Of a stretch of 7,173 nucleotides of DNA, positions 1 to 5,681 are shown piece after piece. The notes beneath the pieces are model-generated. The model searched no databases and was not told where the DNA came from. It was given only the letters and a program-made list of their open reading frames with translations. Position 1 is the first letter of the stretch, and the number at the start of each line of letters is the position of its first letter. This DNA is from an uncultured Oceanobacillus sp. (GTDB lineage: Bacteria > Bacillota > Bacilli > Bacillales > Amphibacillaceae): the NCBI GenBank assembly GCA_938004015.1, contig CALKWU010000192.1, forward strand, positions 1 through 7,173. Direction: 5' to 3'. Both the position numbers and the translations under genes were made by a program.

Positions 1-2036
1 CCGATCACTTTCAAATCAAGGGTTTTCGCCAGTTGGATGATCATGCTCGTGATGATCCGGTTCGTGCTTCGCGGCGATACGATATCATCAATGAACGTTT
101 TGTCGATTTTCAAAATATCGATTGGCAACCTGCTTAAATAATTGAGGGAAGCATAGCCTGTCCCAAAATCATCGATGCTGATGGAAATCCCCAAGTCTCG
201 TAGTTTTTGCAAGGTGTGGCTGATGAAATCTTTGCTTTCCAAAAAAGTCGATTCCGTGATTTCAATTTCGATTTGTTCCGGTGCGACACCGTATCGTTTA
301 ATGACACCTTGCAAGTTTTCCAATAAATCTTTTTGTAAAAATTGTCTCGCTGAAAAATTGACGGCAATCCGAACCGGGTCGAACCCCTGTTTTTTCCAAT
401 CGGTGATTTGCCGAACGACTTGGGCAAACACCCACTCGCCGATCAGATCGATTTGGCCGGTTTGCTCGGCCAACGGGATGAATTCACCGGGTGACACGAT
501 TCCCCAATCCGGATGGTTCCAACGGAGAAGAGCTTCCGCGCTCGTGATTTTTCCGGTCGCACTGCTCATTCTCGGCTGGTAATAAATTTCCAACTCATCC
601 CGTACGATCGCTTTCCGCAAATCGTTCTGCATGATGAAAGAACGGTATGATTGGATATTCATCCCGGTATGGAACACCCGATATTTGTTTTTCCCTTGTT
701 CTTTCGCTTGATAAAGAGCGACATCCGCATGTTTCACCAACTCTTCACCAACTTCACCATCATATGGGAATGTGCTGAGCCCGATGCTCGTCGTGACATA
801 CAGCTCATATGGCTGGATGACGACAGGCTCATTGAATGCATCCAAAATCCTTTCCGCCGTTTCCAATGCGTCTTCCCGGGAAATCTTCGGTAAAATGATG
901 GTGAATTCATCGCCACCGATGCGGGCGAGGAATCCGGAGCCCGGCAAAATCGAACGCAATCTTTCCGATACGACTTTCAACACGTCATCTCCAACGGAAT
1001 GACCGAGAGAGTCGTTGATGTTTTTGAAACGATCCATGTCGAGGAACAACACACTTACCGGATAGTTGTTTTCTTTCCCTTTTTTTATTTCTTTATTCAG
1101 CCGATCATAGAATGCCCGTCGGTTCGGCAGGCTCGTCAAAAAATCGTGGTACGCCATATGTTCGATGAGAGCTTCATGTTTCTTTTTTTCCGTAATGTCG
1201 CGGATTGTCGTTGCGATGATTGTTGTGTTTTGGATGATTTTCACGCCGATTTGCACATTCGCCAAAAATTCCGTACCATCGCTTCTAGTAATGGTCAATT
1301 CGTTTTCTTTTTCAATACCGGTGAAATGTTGGGCGGGAATCCAACCATCAATGAGCCGCTTGATGAAGTTCCGGGCTGTTTTTTCTTGGAAAAAATCTAT
1401 GATGTTGCGTGTGAGAATTTCTTCTGAGGTGCAGTTTAAATGATTTCTCGCTGCCAGATTGGCTTTTAAGATTTGACCTCTTTCGTCGAGGACGAGCATC
1501 GCATCCGTCGATGTTTCACTGATGACATTAGCAAGCGATTCAGAGATCTGCAGTTTATCAGTCGTTTCTTGCAAGTGTCGGTTGATCTCTTCCAATTCAC
1601 GTTTATTTTTTTCCAACGCATCATTCTGCCGCAGCAATTGTTGCTTCATCCGATGCATTTCCACGAAGCGTTCGACCTTTGCTTTCAGGATGAGCGGGTC
1701 GATCGGCTTCAAAATATAATCGACCGCACCGACGGAATACCCAAGGAATATATGTTCACTTTCCATATTGTTCGCCGTGATGAACAGAATCGGGATGTGT
1801 TTCGTCTTTTCCCGTGCCCGAATCATTTTAGCCGTGGAAAATCCATCCATACCTGGCATATGGACGTCGAGCAAAATCAGTGCAATATTTTCTTTAAGCA
1901 AATATTTCAGCGCTTCTTCCCCTGAAGACGCTTTCAATAAATGATAATCATCGTTATCGAGTACCGCCTCCATGGCAACTAAATTTTCTGGTCGATCATC
2001 GACGATAAGAATGTTCACCTTTCCTTTAAGCGCCAT
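1..2036 (-). CDS. Response regulator with PAS, GGDEF and EAL domains (c-di-GMP turnover), C-terminus beyond the window
   Basis: This partial gene encodes a cytoplasmic cyclic-di-GMP signalling protein; 678 residues are visible. Residues 5-125 form a CheY-like receiver with acidic pair D13/D14, phosphoacceptor D57 (LLDVHMPG), T87 and K110 (LKP). A charged helical linker spans about 128-170 and a PAS domain about 171-285, ending in the usual RDITEKKK junction. The GGDEF domain (about 290-455) has an intact GGDEF at 374-378 and FLDMDRFK at 331-338. The allosteric I-site RxxD is absent; PGSG is at 365-368. The EAL domain starts near 475, with E501 in EALLRW, N560, E592, DD at 622-623 and K643; the final EGVE-type glutamate lies outside the window. 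Both activities therefore look possible: diguanylate cyclase without product inhibition, and phosphodiesterase. Start ATG at 2036 follows AGGGAGGG at 2050-2043 with a 6-base gap. The input signal and net activity are not deducible. Confidence 0.95.
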   Translation of the reverse strand, partial: MALKGKVNILIVDDRPENLVAMEAVLDNDDYHLLKASSGEEALKYLLKENIALILLDVHMPGMDGFSTAKMIRAREKTKHIPILFITANNMESEHIFLGYSVGAVDYILKPIDPLILKAKVERFVEMHRMKQQLLRQNDALEKNKRELEEINRHLQETTDKLQISESLANVISETSTDAMLVLDERGQILKANLAARNHLNCTSEEILTRNIIDFFQEKTARNFIKRLIDGWIPAQHFTGIEKENELTITRSDGTEFLANVQIGVKIIQNTTIIATTIRDITEKKKHEALIEHMAYHDFLTSLPNRRAFYDRLNKEIKKGKENNYPVSVLFLDMDRFKNINDSLGHSVGDDVLKVVSERLRSILPGSGFLARIGGDEFTIILPKISREDALETAERILDAFNEPVVIQPYELYVTTSIGLSTFPYDGEVGEELVKHADVALYQAKEQGKNKYRVFHTGMNIQSYRSFIMQNDLRKAIVRDELEIYYQPRMSSATGKITSAEALLRWNHPDWGIVSPGEFIPLAEQTGQIDLIGEWVFAQVVRQITDWKKQGFDPVRIAVNFSARQFLQKDLLENLQGVIKRYGVAPEQIEIEITESTFLESKDFISHTLQKLRDLGISISIDDFGTGYASLNYLSRLPIDILKIDKTFIDDIVSPRSTNRIITSMIIQLAKTLDLKVI

Positions 2037-2085
2037 GTCACACCCTCCCTTTGTGTGAAAAGAACTGTTTTTGTTTAGTTAAAAC

Positions 2086-2109
2086 ATACCATAAACACCG
2101 CTATTAAAC
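2086..2109 (-). promoter_or_regulatory. Candidate sigma-B promoter of the GGDEF-EAL gene
   Basis: Reading the minus strand, GTTTAA (2109-2104) is followed after 12 bases by TGGTAT (2091-2086). This fits the Bacillus sigma-B pattern GTTTAA-N12 to 14-GGGTAT with one mismatch. The predicted start near 2079 leaves a leader of about 43 bases, ending in a good ribosome binding site. No comparably good sigma-A promoter was seen for this gene. The assignment rests on motif and position only. Confidence 0.5.
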
Positions 2110-2166
2110 TAGAGGAAAAGTCTGATAAAAAAGAAGGGGGTTCTTTTTGATTAGGAGGAATGGTAG

Positions 2167-2250
2167 ATGCAGTTTTCAGTTCAAGCGGGGATTTTGAAGG
2201 TTAAGTGGATTCCCCGTCTATTTCAAAACATTCGAGGTGTTTTTCTTTGA
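2167..2250 (+). CDS. Possible 27-residue basic peptide
   Basis: A short frame starting MQFSVQAGILKVKW and ending NIRGVFL. It has an unusually good ribosome binding site: AGGAGG at 2153-2158, 8 bases before the ATG. The product would carry two Lys and two Arg with no acidic residue, spaced among hydrophobics as in an amphipathic or membrane-active peptide. A weak sigma-A-like pair (TTAAAA at 2079-2084, TATTAA at 2102-2107, 17-base spacer) could drive it. I know no matching family, and chance is a real possibility. The open minus-strand stretch at 2201-2320 is an alternative reading of the same DNA. Confidence 0.25.
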   Translation: MQFSVQAGILKVKWIPRLFQNIRGVFL

Positions 2251-2320
2251 TATCGGCTTGCAAGCCCAGTTGTTGTTTTCCAAGGGGCATTTCTGATGTA
2301 CCAATGTGGGCTGGAGTTGG
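2201..2320 (-). pseudogene. Possible remnant of an unrecognised minus-strand gene
   Basis: An open stretch of 40 codons between stops ends in TAA at 2201-2203. Its translation has a protein-like composition, including MPLGKQQLGLQADIKEK and the ending ECFEIDGEST. No ribosome binding site precedes the only ATG (2290). A second frame upstream (including QKTSTEIASVANSS) could be joined to it by one indel near the CCC run at 2304-2306. I do not recognise a family; this could equally be chance. Confidence 0.2.
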
Positions 2321-2522
2321 CTACAGACGCAATTTCAGTCGATGTTTTTTGGAGTGGGTGATGGAGCATTTTACGGCGTGAAAAATAAATGCTTGAAAAA
2401 TTTTTACGTGTTTTTTAATTTACAGCCTTTGCGAGTTTTCGTTTCCGTGTTTCTATGAAGAATGGGCAAATTTTCAACTATTTTTCTCGTGTAAAATTCG
2501 ATTTTCGACAGATTACGCAAAC

Positions 2523-2551
2523 TTTTCATTGGGCAGTTAATCGTTTATACT
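2523..2551 (+). promoter_or_regulatory. Sigma-A promoter of the coiled-coil gene
   Basis: TTTTCA (2523-2528) and TATACT (2546-2551) are separated by 17 bases. The predicted start near 2558 leaves a short leader that is almost entirely the ribosome binding site AGGAGGTGA (2561-2569). The gene is therefore expressed on its own, not as part of an operon. Confidence 0.65.
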
Positions 2552-2573
2552 AGTCGTCATAGGAGGTGAACAT

Positions 2574-2963
2574 ATGGAGCAAGAAACGATGTCAAAGCAA
2601 ATCTTGAACGCTCTCAATGATTTTGGCGAGAAGGTCGATCGTAGATTTAATGGGATGGAGATGAGATTTGATGAGATGGAAAATAGATTTGATAAGATGG
2701 AGAATAGGTTTAATGAGATGGAGAATAGACTTGATAGGTTGGAAGAGCGCGTAGATGGAATTGAAGAGCGCATGGACAAAATGGAACAACGAATAGACAA
2801 CTTGGAAAAGAATATGAATTTAGGCTTCGAAAATCTCAACAAGAAATTGGACCGCCATATCAAAATACACGAAGGAACCCGTGCCGAACTTGCTGAGCTT
2901 CAAGATACCACTGATTTTTTACTGAAAAAAGTCGCCGCACATGAAAAAAAGCTACGAACATAA
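2574..2963 (+). CDS. Small heptad-repeat coiled-coil protein
   Basis: A 129-residue hydrophilic protein with no signal peptide or membrane segment. Residues 22-77 are eight uninterrupted heptads of the form E-x-R-(F/L/V/M/I)-(D/N)-x-(M/L/I), for example ENRFDKM and EERMDKM. Hydrophobics at the fourth and seventh positions form a classic a/d core, and the E/R positions allow inter-helix salt bridges. The heptad register continues loosely to about residue 98. The tail (99-129, including HEGTRAELAELQDTTDFLLKK) is also helical but not repetitive. This predicts a rod-like dimeric or trimeric cytoplasmic coiled coil. Start ATG at 2574 follows AGGAGGTGA with a 4-base gap. Similar small coiled-coil proteins of unknown function occur in Bacillaceae and in phage or plasmid settings; I do not assign a function. 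It is a single gene with its own promoter. Confidence 0.85.
   Translation: MEQETMSKQILNALNDFGEKVDRRFNGMEMRFDEMENRFDKMENRFNEMENRLDRLEERVDGIEERMDKMEQRIDNLEKNMNLGFENLNKKLDRHIKIHEGTRAELAELQDTTDFLLKKVAAHEKKLRT
2637..2804 (+). repeat. Eight 21-bp tandem repeats inside the coiled-coil gene
   Basis: Codons 22-77 are eight consecutive 21-bp units. The first five (about 2637-2741) are very similar at DNA level, built on AGATTTGATGAGATGGA-type units. The last three are diverged but keep the heptad. The gradient from near-identical to diverged copies suggests growth by slippage or unequal recombination. Any unit gain or loss keeps both the reading frame and the coiled-coil register. Confidence 0.85.
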
Positions 2964-2991
2964 CCTACGGAAATCATTTCCCAATCGATTT

Positions 2992-3048
2992 GGACGCAGA
3001 GTGAGGGAAGTTGTTCTTTCGGAAAGGGCAATTTCCCATCTTGCGTCC
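2992..3048. repeat. 57-nt imperfect inverted repeat (hairpin), possible terminator or palindromic repeat element
   Basis: Outer arms GGACGCA (2992-2998) and TGCGTCC (3042-3048) pair perfectly. After a small asymmetric internal loop, 3005-3019 pairs with 3023-3037 as a continuous 15-bp stem (with three G-T wobbles) around a CGG triloop. It begins 28 bases after the coiled-coil stop codon, so it could end that transcript, but no clean T-run follows. Alternatively it is a small palindromic repeat unit. Both strands would fold almost equally well. Confidence 0.6.
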
Positions 3049-3117
3049 GTTTTCACTTATTGGATTTTTCGTTTGCAATCAGCGGAAGATTTGCGTCACA
3101 GTGAATTCCAAGTCTTT

Positions 3118-3417
3118 TTAAAACAGTGTCTTTTTCCATCGCTTTCTCCAGAGACATCGATTGTTGACATCACAAGCGTTGTGGAACGTACTTTCATTCA
3201 TTAATGGATGGAGCTGATTCGTCTGAATATCCGCAATACTAATGAGTCCTTCACCGTTCGGCGACACTTCTTTTCCGCAATCGCCGCACTTGCCTCTTTG
3301 GATGAGACGCTCCCTCTATAAGAATCGATGGTGATCAACAGATCCAGAGACATCCTTTTTGTTGCTGGTGCCATTCAATTTTCCGCAACAAGGCGTTTTA
3401 CGATTTCCGCAGTCACC
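3118..3417 (-). pseudogene. Broken gene with a cysteine-rich, zinc-ribbon-like segment
   Basis: On the minus strand 65 codons are open (3315-3118). They contain RGKCGDCGKEVSPNGEGL and then LMNESTFHNAC. The pattern CxxC (residues 10 and 13 of the stretch) and HxxC (45 and 48) is what a treble-clef or LIM-like zinc site would use. Upstream in the same frame, beyond a TAG at 3318-3316, another 33 codons include DCGNRKTPCCGKLNG. A competing frame here contains MSLDLLITIDSYR and could be joined to the zinc segment by one lost base near 3316. There is no intact start or ribosome binding site. I cannot name the family; the cysteine pattern and protein-like composition argue for a decayed real gene. 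A plus-strand frame starting at 2941 covers part of this DNA but is less protein-like. Confidence 0.4.
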
Positions 3418-3432
3418 TCATCGGTTTTGTAG

Positions 3433-3640
3433 TTACCGCCGAGGTTCATTTAAACCATCAAAAACGACATTGTCCTCTGTAATTTTTTCCGCCATTGGTA
3501 ACATCACTTACTCTTCCTGCACTAGTTTCGGAAACTAGTAATCTACCGTCTTTTGTCCATTCCATATGCGAAGGTGTCTGTAAATTAGTTGCAAATACTT
3601 CAACTTTGCCCTTTGAAAGATCCAATTTAGTATCTAGCAT
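3433..3640 (-). pseudogene. Frameshifted N-terminal fragment of a ScyD/ScyE-like beta-propeller protein
   Basis: The frame from ATG 3640 reads KVEVFATNLQTPSHMEW and then DGRLLVSETSAGRVSDVTNGG, which resembles the NHL-like propeller blades of ScyD/ScyE-family proteins (a family of roughly 300-400 residues). At a run of six A (plus-strand T at 3483-3488) the frame breaks. Removing one base gives KITEDNVVFDGLNEPR, which continues the propeller pattern until a stop at 3435-3433. Only about 67 residues remain, so the gene is both frameshifted and truncated. ATG 3640 is preferred over the ATG at 3649 because AAGAGGGA (3658-3651) is 10 bases from the former and only 1 from the latter. The promoter upstream still looks good. 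Functional protein is unlikely. Confidence 0.6.
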
Positions 3641-3770
3641 TAATACCATTTCCCTCTTTAATTTTAGACTAAGACTTTTCCAAAAGTTACCGAGTGACCT
3701 TTATTTACTAATTATTGTTTGTACTTTTATAAATCGCCTCCTAATAATTTCCTTATTTACCTCATATTAT

Positions 3771-3799
3771 AATATATAATAGTGAAACTATTAGGTCAA
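3771..3799 (-). promoter_or_regulatory. Sigma-A promoter reading toward the propeller remnant, with an orphan ribosome binding site in the leader
   Basis: On the minus strand TTGACC (3799-3794) and TATATT (3776-3771) are separated by 17 bases, each five of six to consensus. The leader to ATG 3640 would be about 125 bases. It contains a perfect AGGAGG (3742-3737) with no ATG, GTG or TTG at usable distance, so it may mark a lost start codon or a leader peptide. The promoter is divergent from that of the transporter gene. Confidence 0.5.
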
Positions 3800-3836
3800 A
3801 TCTTTATGTTAAGTATTTTGGAAAGAAAGGGAAATT

Positions 3837-3865
3837 TTGTATATTGTTATATAAATATGTATATT
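3837..3865 (+). promoter_or_regulatory. Sigma-A-like promoter of the MFS gene
   Basis: TTGTAT (3837-3842) and TATATT (3860-3865) with a 17-base spacer give a predicted start near 3872. The ribosome binding site GGAGGG (3885-3890) lies 7 bases before the ATG. The region is so AT-rich that other pairings are possible. Confidence 0.45.
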
Positions 3866-3897
3866 TGTAATTAGAATGTTATCTGGAGGGGTTAAAC

Positions 3898-5088
3898 ATG
3901 TGGAGAAATAAAAACTTCGTTATGTTATTTAGTGGACAAATCATTTCATTTATAGGAATAGCTTTATTTACAACTTCTTTACCTTTTTTGGTCATCTATT
4001 TGGATGGTCAAGCCAGCGACATTAGTGCAACTCAAAGTATGTTTATAATACCCCAGCTTCTTATACTTCTTTTTGGTGGTCTGCTCGTAGACCAACTCCC
4101 CAAAAAAATTCTAATTGTAATCATTAATATACTGAGAGGGATCGCCCTTTTACTCATTACCTATCTAATAATAAGCGGGAACATCCTAATTTGGCATATT
4201 TACTTATTAACTTTTACCTTAGGAACATTAAGCACTTTATATCGGCCAACATTAAAAGCGATATTGCCGAGTATTGTTGATAGACAGCACCTGGTTAAAG
4301 CAAATTCCTATAGAACAATGGTACATCAAATTGTGGAAATGATAGGGCCAGTTTTAGCAGCCTATTTAGTAGCGACTTTTGGCATATTTATAACCTTTGG
4401 AATAAATGGATTGTCATTCTTCCTTGCCGCTTTTGCGTTTGCATTTATCTTCTTAGAAAAAAAGCCACAGTCAGAATCTAAAAAGTCATTGTTCCTTCAA
4501 TTTAAGGAAGGTTTTCAGGTTTTAATTAAACAAAAGTGGTTAGGTTTTAGTATTTTGGTTGGTTCCATAGTTAACATAGGTATTGCTTCATTTGATGTTA
4601 TTATCCTCCCTATGTATGCAAATGAATACTTTAATGGTATTGAAAGTTTTGGTTGGTTTTTGAGCAGCATGGCTTTAGGGGCATTTTTAGGGGCTTGGTT
4701 AATTAGTAGACAGTCAGAGGTTTCCAAGGGTTTCAAAAAATACTATATATTTATGTTTAGTGTTGGACTACTAATATTATTTTTATCATTTTCTAATTTA
4801 TTTATAATATCTTTAATAATTATGTTTGGTATTGGTTTTTCTATTACATCATTTGTAATTATATGGGACAGTACTGTTCAAGAGCTAATTAAAGAAGAAT
4901 ATCTTGGTCGTGTTACAAGCCTACAAATGTTTGGTGGTCTATTTTTTTTACCATTCGGTTACTATATCTTTGGATATTTAATAGATCACATAAGTATTCA
5001 GTTTGCCACAATCTTAAGTGGACTGGTCATAATGTTGGCATCCATAGTAGGGGTTTTGAATAATCAATTTAATCGAACGCAGTCCTAA
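3898..5088 (+). CDS. MFS efflux transporter, DHA3 (MefA/EntS-like) type
   Basis: A complete 396-residue membrane protein, the normal length for a 12-helix major facilitator. It is a proton-driven exporter in the cytoplasmic membrane by family inference. Helix 1 starts near residue 8. The loop 2-3 signature is GGLLVDQLPKK (60-70). YRPTLKAILPSIV (115-127) followed by LVKANS (132-137) is typical of the DHA3 drug-efflux branch, and GPVLAAYL (150-157) is the helix-5 export motif. A polar central loop at 187-205 separates two six-helix halves. Drug, macrolide and siderophore exporters share this fold, so the substrate cannot be called. The gene is much richer in A+T than the GGDEF-EAL and dehydrogenase genes and is flanked by degraded sequence, which suggests horizontal acquisition. 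It has its own promoter. No regulator gene is next to it. Confidence 0.85.
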   Translation: MWRNKNFVMLFSGQIISFIGIALFTTSLPFLVIYLDGQASDISATQSMFIIPQLLILLFGGLLVDQLPKKILIVIINILRGIALLLITYLIISGNILIWHIYLLTFTLGTLSTLYRPTLKAILPSIVDRQHLVKANSYRTMVHQIVEMIGPVLAAYLVATFGIFITFGINGLSFFLAAFAFAFIFLEKKPQSESKKSLFLQFKEGFQVLIKQKWLGFSILVGSIVNIGIASFDVIILPMYANEYFNGIESFGWFLSSMALGAFLGAWLISRQSEVSKGFKKYYIFMFSVGLLILFLSFSNLFIISLIIMFGIGFSITSFVIIWDSTVQELIKEEYLGRVTSLQMFGGLFFLPFGYYIFGYLIDHISIQFATILSGLVIMLASIVGVLNNQFNRTQS

Positions 5089-5099
5089 AATATATTTTC

Positions 5100-5132
5100 T
5101 ATAATGAAATATAGTGTGAAAATTTCATTATA
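5100..5132. terminator. AT-rich inverted repeat after the MFS gene, possible weak terminator
   Basis: TATAATGAAAT (5100-5110) and ATTTCATTATA (5122-5132) form a perfect 11-bp stem with an 11-base loop, starting 12 bases after the stop codon. The stem has a single G-C pair and no proper T-run follows, so it would be a weak terminator. Its position is the main argument. Confidence 0.35.
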
Positions 5133-5285
5133 TATATCACCTCACTAGCGCTGCATTAATTAATCCAAAATATTAACAATACATGAAATATTCACTAATT
5201 TACTGTTATGCAAAGAAAAAGTCCTTTATAATGAAATTATCAGGTGGTAACCCGTCCAAAACCATCAATAAAGGACAACAAACTC
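5133..5285 (+). other. AT-rich leader of the insertion-sequence remnant with a hairpin over the transposase ribosome binding site
   Basis: The right part contains GTCCTTTAT (5221-5229) and its perfect complement ATAAAGGAC (5268-5276), 38 bases apart. The right arm includes AAGGA (5271-5275), the only candidate ribosome binding site for the transposase ATG at 5286. Transcripts entering from outside would fold and hide the site, a known way by which IS4-group elements avoid readthrough expression. A TATAAT at 5227-5232 lies within the left arm, so a transcript starting there would lack the hairpin. No good -35 box was seen. The exact outer end of the element cannot be placed. Confidence 0.45.
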
Positions 5286-5378
5286 ATGGATAAGGACAAG
5301 ATTACACGAAAAACTTCATTTGCGCAATGGTTTTCACCAATAAATCTCCAATTAGTTGAAATCGTCCGGATTTGCTAA
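5286..5378 (+). pseudogene. N-terminal fragment of an IS4-like transposase
   Basis: Thirty codons from ATG 5286 include KITRKTSFAQWFSPINLQLV. This resembles the start of IS4-family transposases common in Bacillaceae (short charged N-terminus, then a W-x-S-P-I-N-type segment). The resemblance fades around 5360, where the DNA begins to read as a dehydrogenase on the other strand; the stop at 5376-5378 is therefore beyond the break. The catalytic DDE domain is missing and the element is dead. Family assignment is from memory of the sequence style. Confidence 0.5.
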
Positions 5379-5450
5379 AGGACTTTTCAAGCCGCGCAGC
5401 ATTTTTACCGGACGGACGTTGATCTGTTGTTCAAAGCCTCTACGGATTTT
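5355..5450 (-). pseudogene. Internal fragment of a tartrate/D-malate/isopropylmalate dehydrogenase family gene
   Basis: The minus strand reads 32 codons containing KIRRGFEQQINVRPVKM and then LRGLKSPLANPDDFN. This matches the conserved segment of NAD-dependent decarboxylating hydroxyacid dehydrogenases, where enzymes such as DmlA/TtuC have a pattern like K-x-R-R-x-F-x-Q-x-x-N-x-R-P-V followed by G-x-x-S/C-P-L. The conserved VVRENTEGE segment that should follow is missing; the reading hits a stop at 5354-5352, next to the transposase fragment. Upstream homology also fails beyond 5450. This is about one tenth of a normal gene of some 350 codons. Confidence 0.65.
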
Positions 5451-5492
5451 GGGACAGACCCCGTTTGACCCAACCACACTATTTGACCTAGT

Positions 5493-5591
5493 CTATTCAT
5501 CTTGCGGGTTGATGACGAATTTGACTCGGCGGTTTTTCTGTCTGCCTGCTTCATCATCAATCGATGCAATCGGTCGAGAAAATCCATATCC
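5493..5591 (-). pseudogene. C-terminal fragment of an OmpA/MotB-like peptidoglycan-binding protein
   Basis: The minus strand encodes GYGFSRPIASIDDEAGRQKN then RRVKFVINPQDE and TAG. This is the terminal motif of OmpA_C/MotB domains (GYG-x-x-x-P-x-x-x-N/D-x-x-x-x-G-R-x-x-N-R-R-V), which bind peptidoglycan diaminopimelate; the conserved Arg of N-R-R is present. Only 32 residues survive. The reading upstream of GYG (beyond 5591) no longer resembles the domain, so the break is at about that point. The parent could have been MotB/MotS-like or another envelope protein. Confidence 0.65.
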
Positions 5592-5681
5592 TAAGCAAAC
5601 ATTTACACAAAAATGTATTTTGTAATCAAAATACATATGATTTTTTCGGTTCATTTCTCATATTGTACTCAGAAAATGCTG

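Larger units (their letters stand above)
2051..2573. other. Intergenic spacer between the GGDEF-EAL gene and the coiled-coil gene
   Basis: About 520 bases with no convincing gene. The left part carries the minus-strand promoter described separately. A short plus-strand frame and an open minus-strand stretch overlap each other at 2167-2320 and are listed with low confidence. A perfect 12-bp palindrome, GGCTTGCAAGCC, lies at 2255-2266. From 2370 to 2520 the sequence is AT-rich with runs of T, and I recognise nothing there. The right end is the promoter of the next gene. Confidence 0.6.

Noticed and set aside
134..1925. Several open frames on both strands inside the GGDEF-EAL gene
   Set aside because: They are shadows of the long minus-strand gene, which has clear domain motifs throughout; none of the alternatives has a motif or a ribosome binding site that I could see.
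2127..2148. AAAAAGAA-GGGGG-TTCTTTTT as a terminator
   Set aside because: The stem is almost all A-T, and it lies upstream of both flanking transcription units rather than after a gene.
2637..2804. CRISPR-like array
   Set aside because: The 21-bp units are contiguous with no spacers and encode in-frame heptads of a coiled coil.
2941..3204. 87-codon plus-strand frame overlapping the end of the coiled-coil gene
   Set aside because: It lacks a ribosome binding site, runs through the 57-nt palindrome, and covers DNA that reads more like a zinc-ribbon protein on the other strand.
5449..5462. GGGACAGACCCC as a possible right terminal repeat of an insertion sequence
   Set aside because: The adjoining minus-strand DNA reads as a dehydrogenase fragment, and no matching left end was seen upstream of the transposase fragment.
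5356..5625. 89-codon plus-strand frame
   Set aside because: It is antisense to two recognisable gene fragments (dehydrogenase and OmpA/MotB), has no ribosome binding site, and its translation matches nothing I know.
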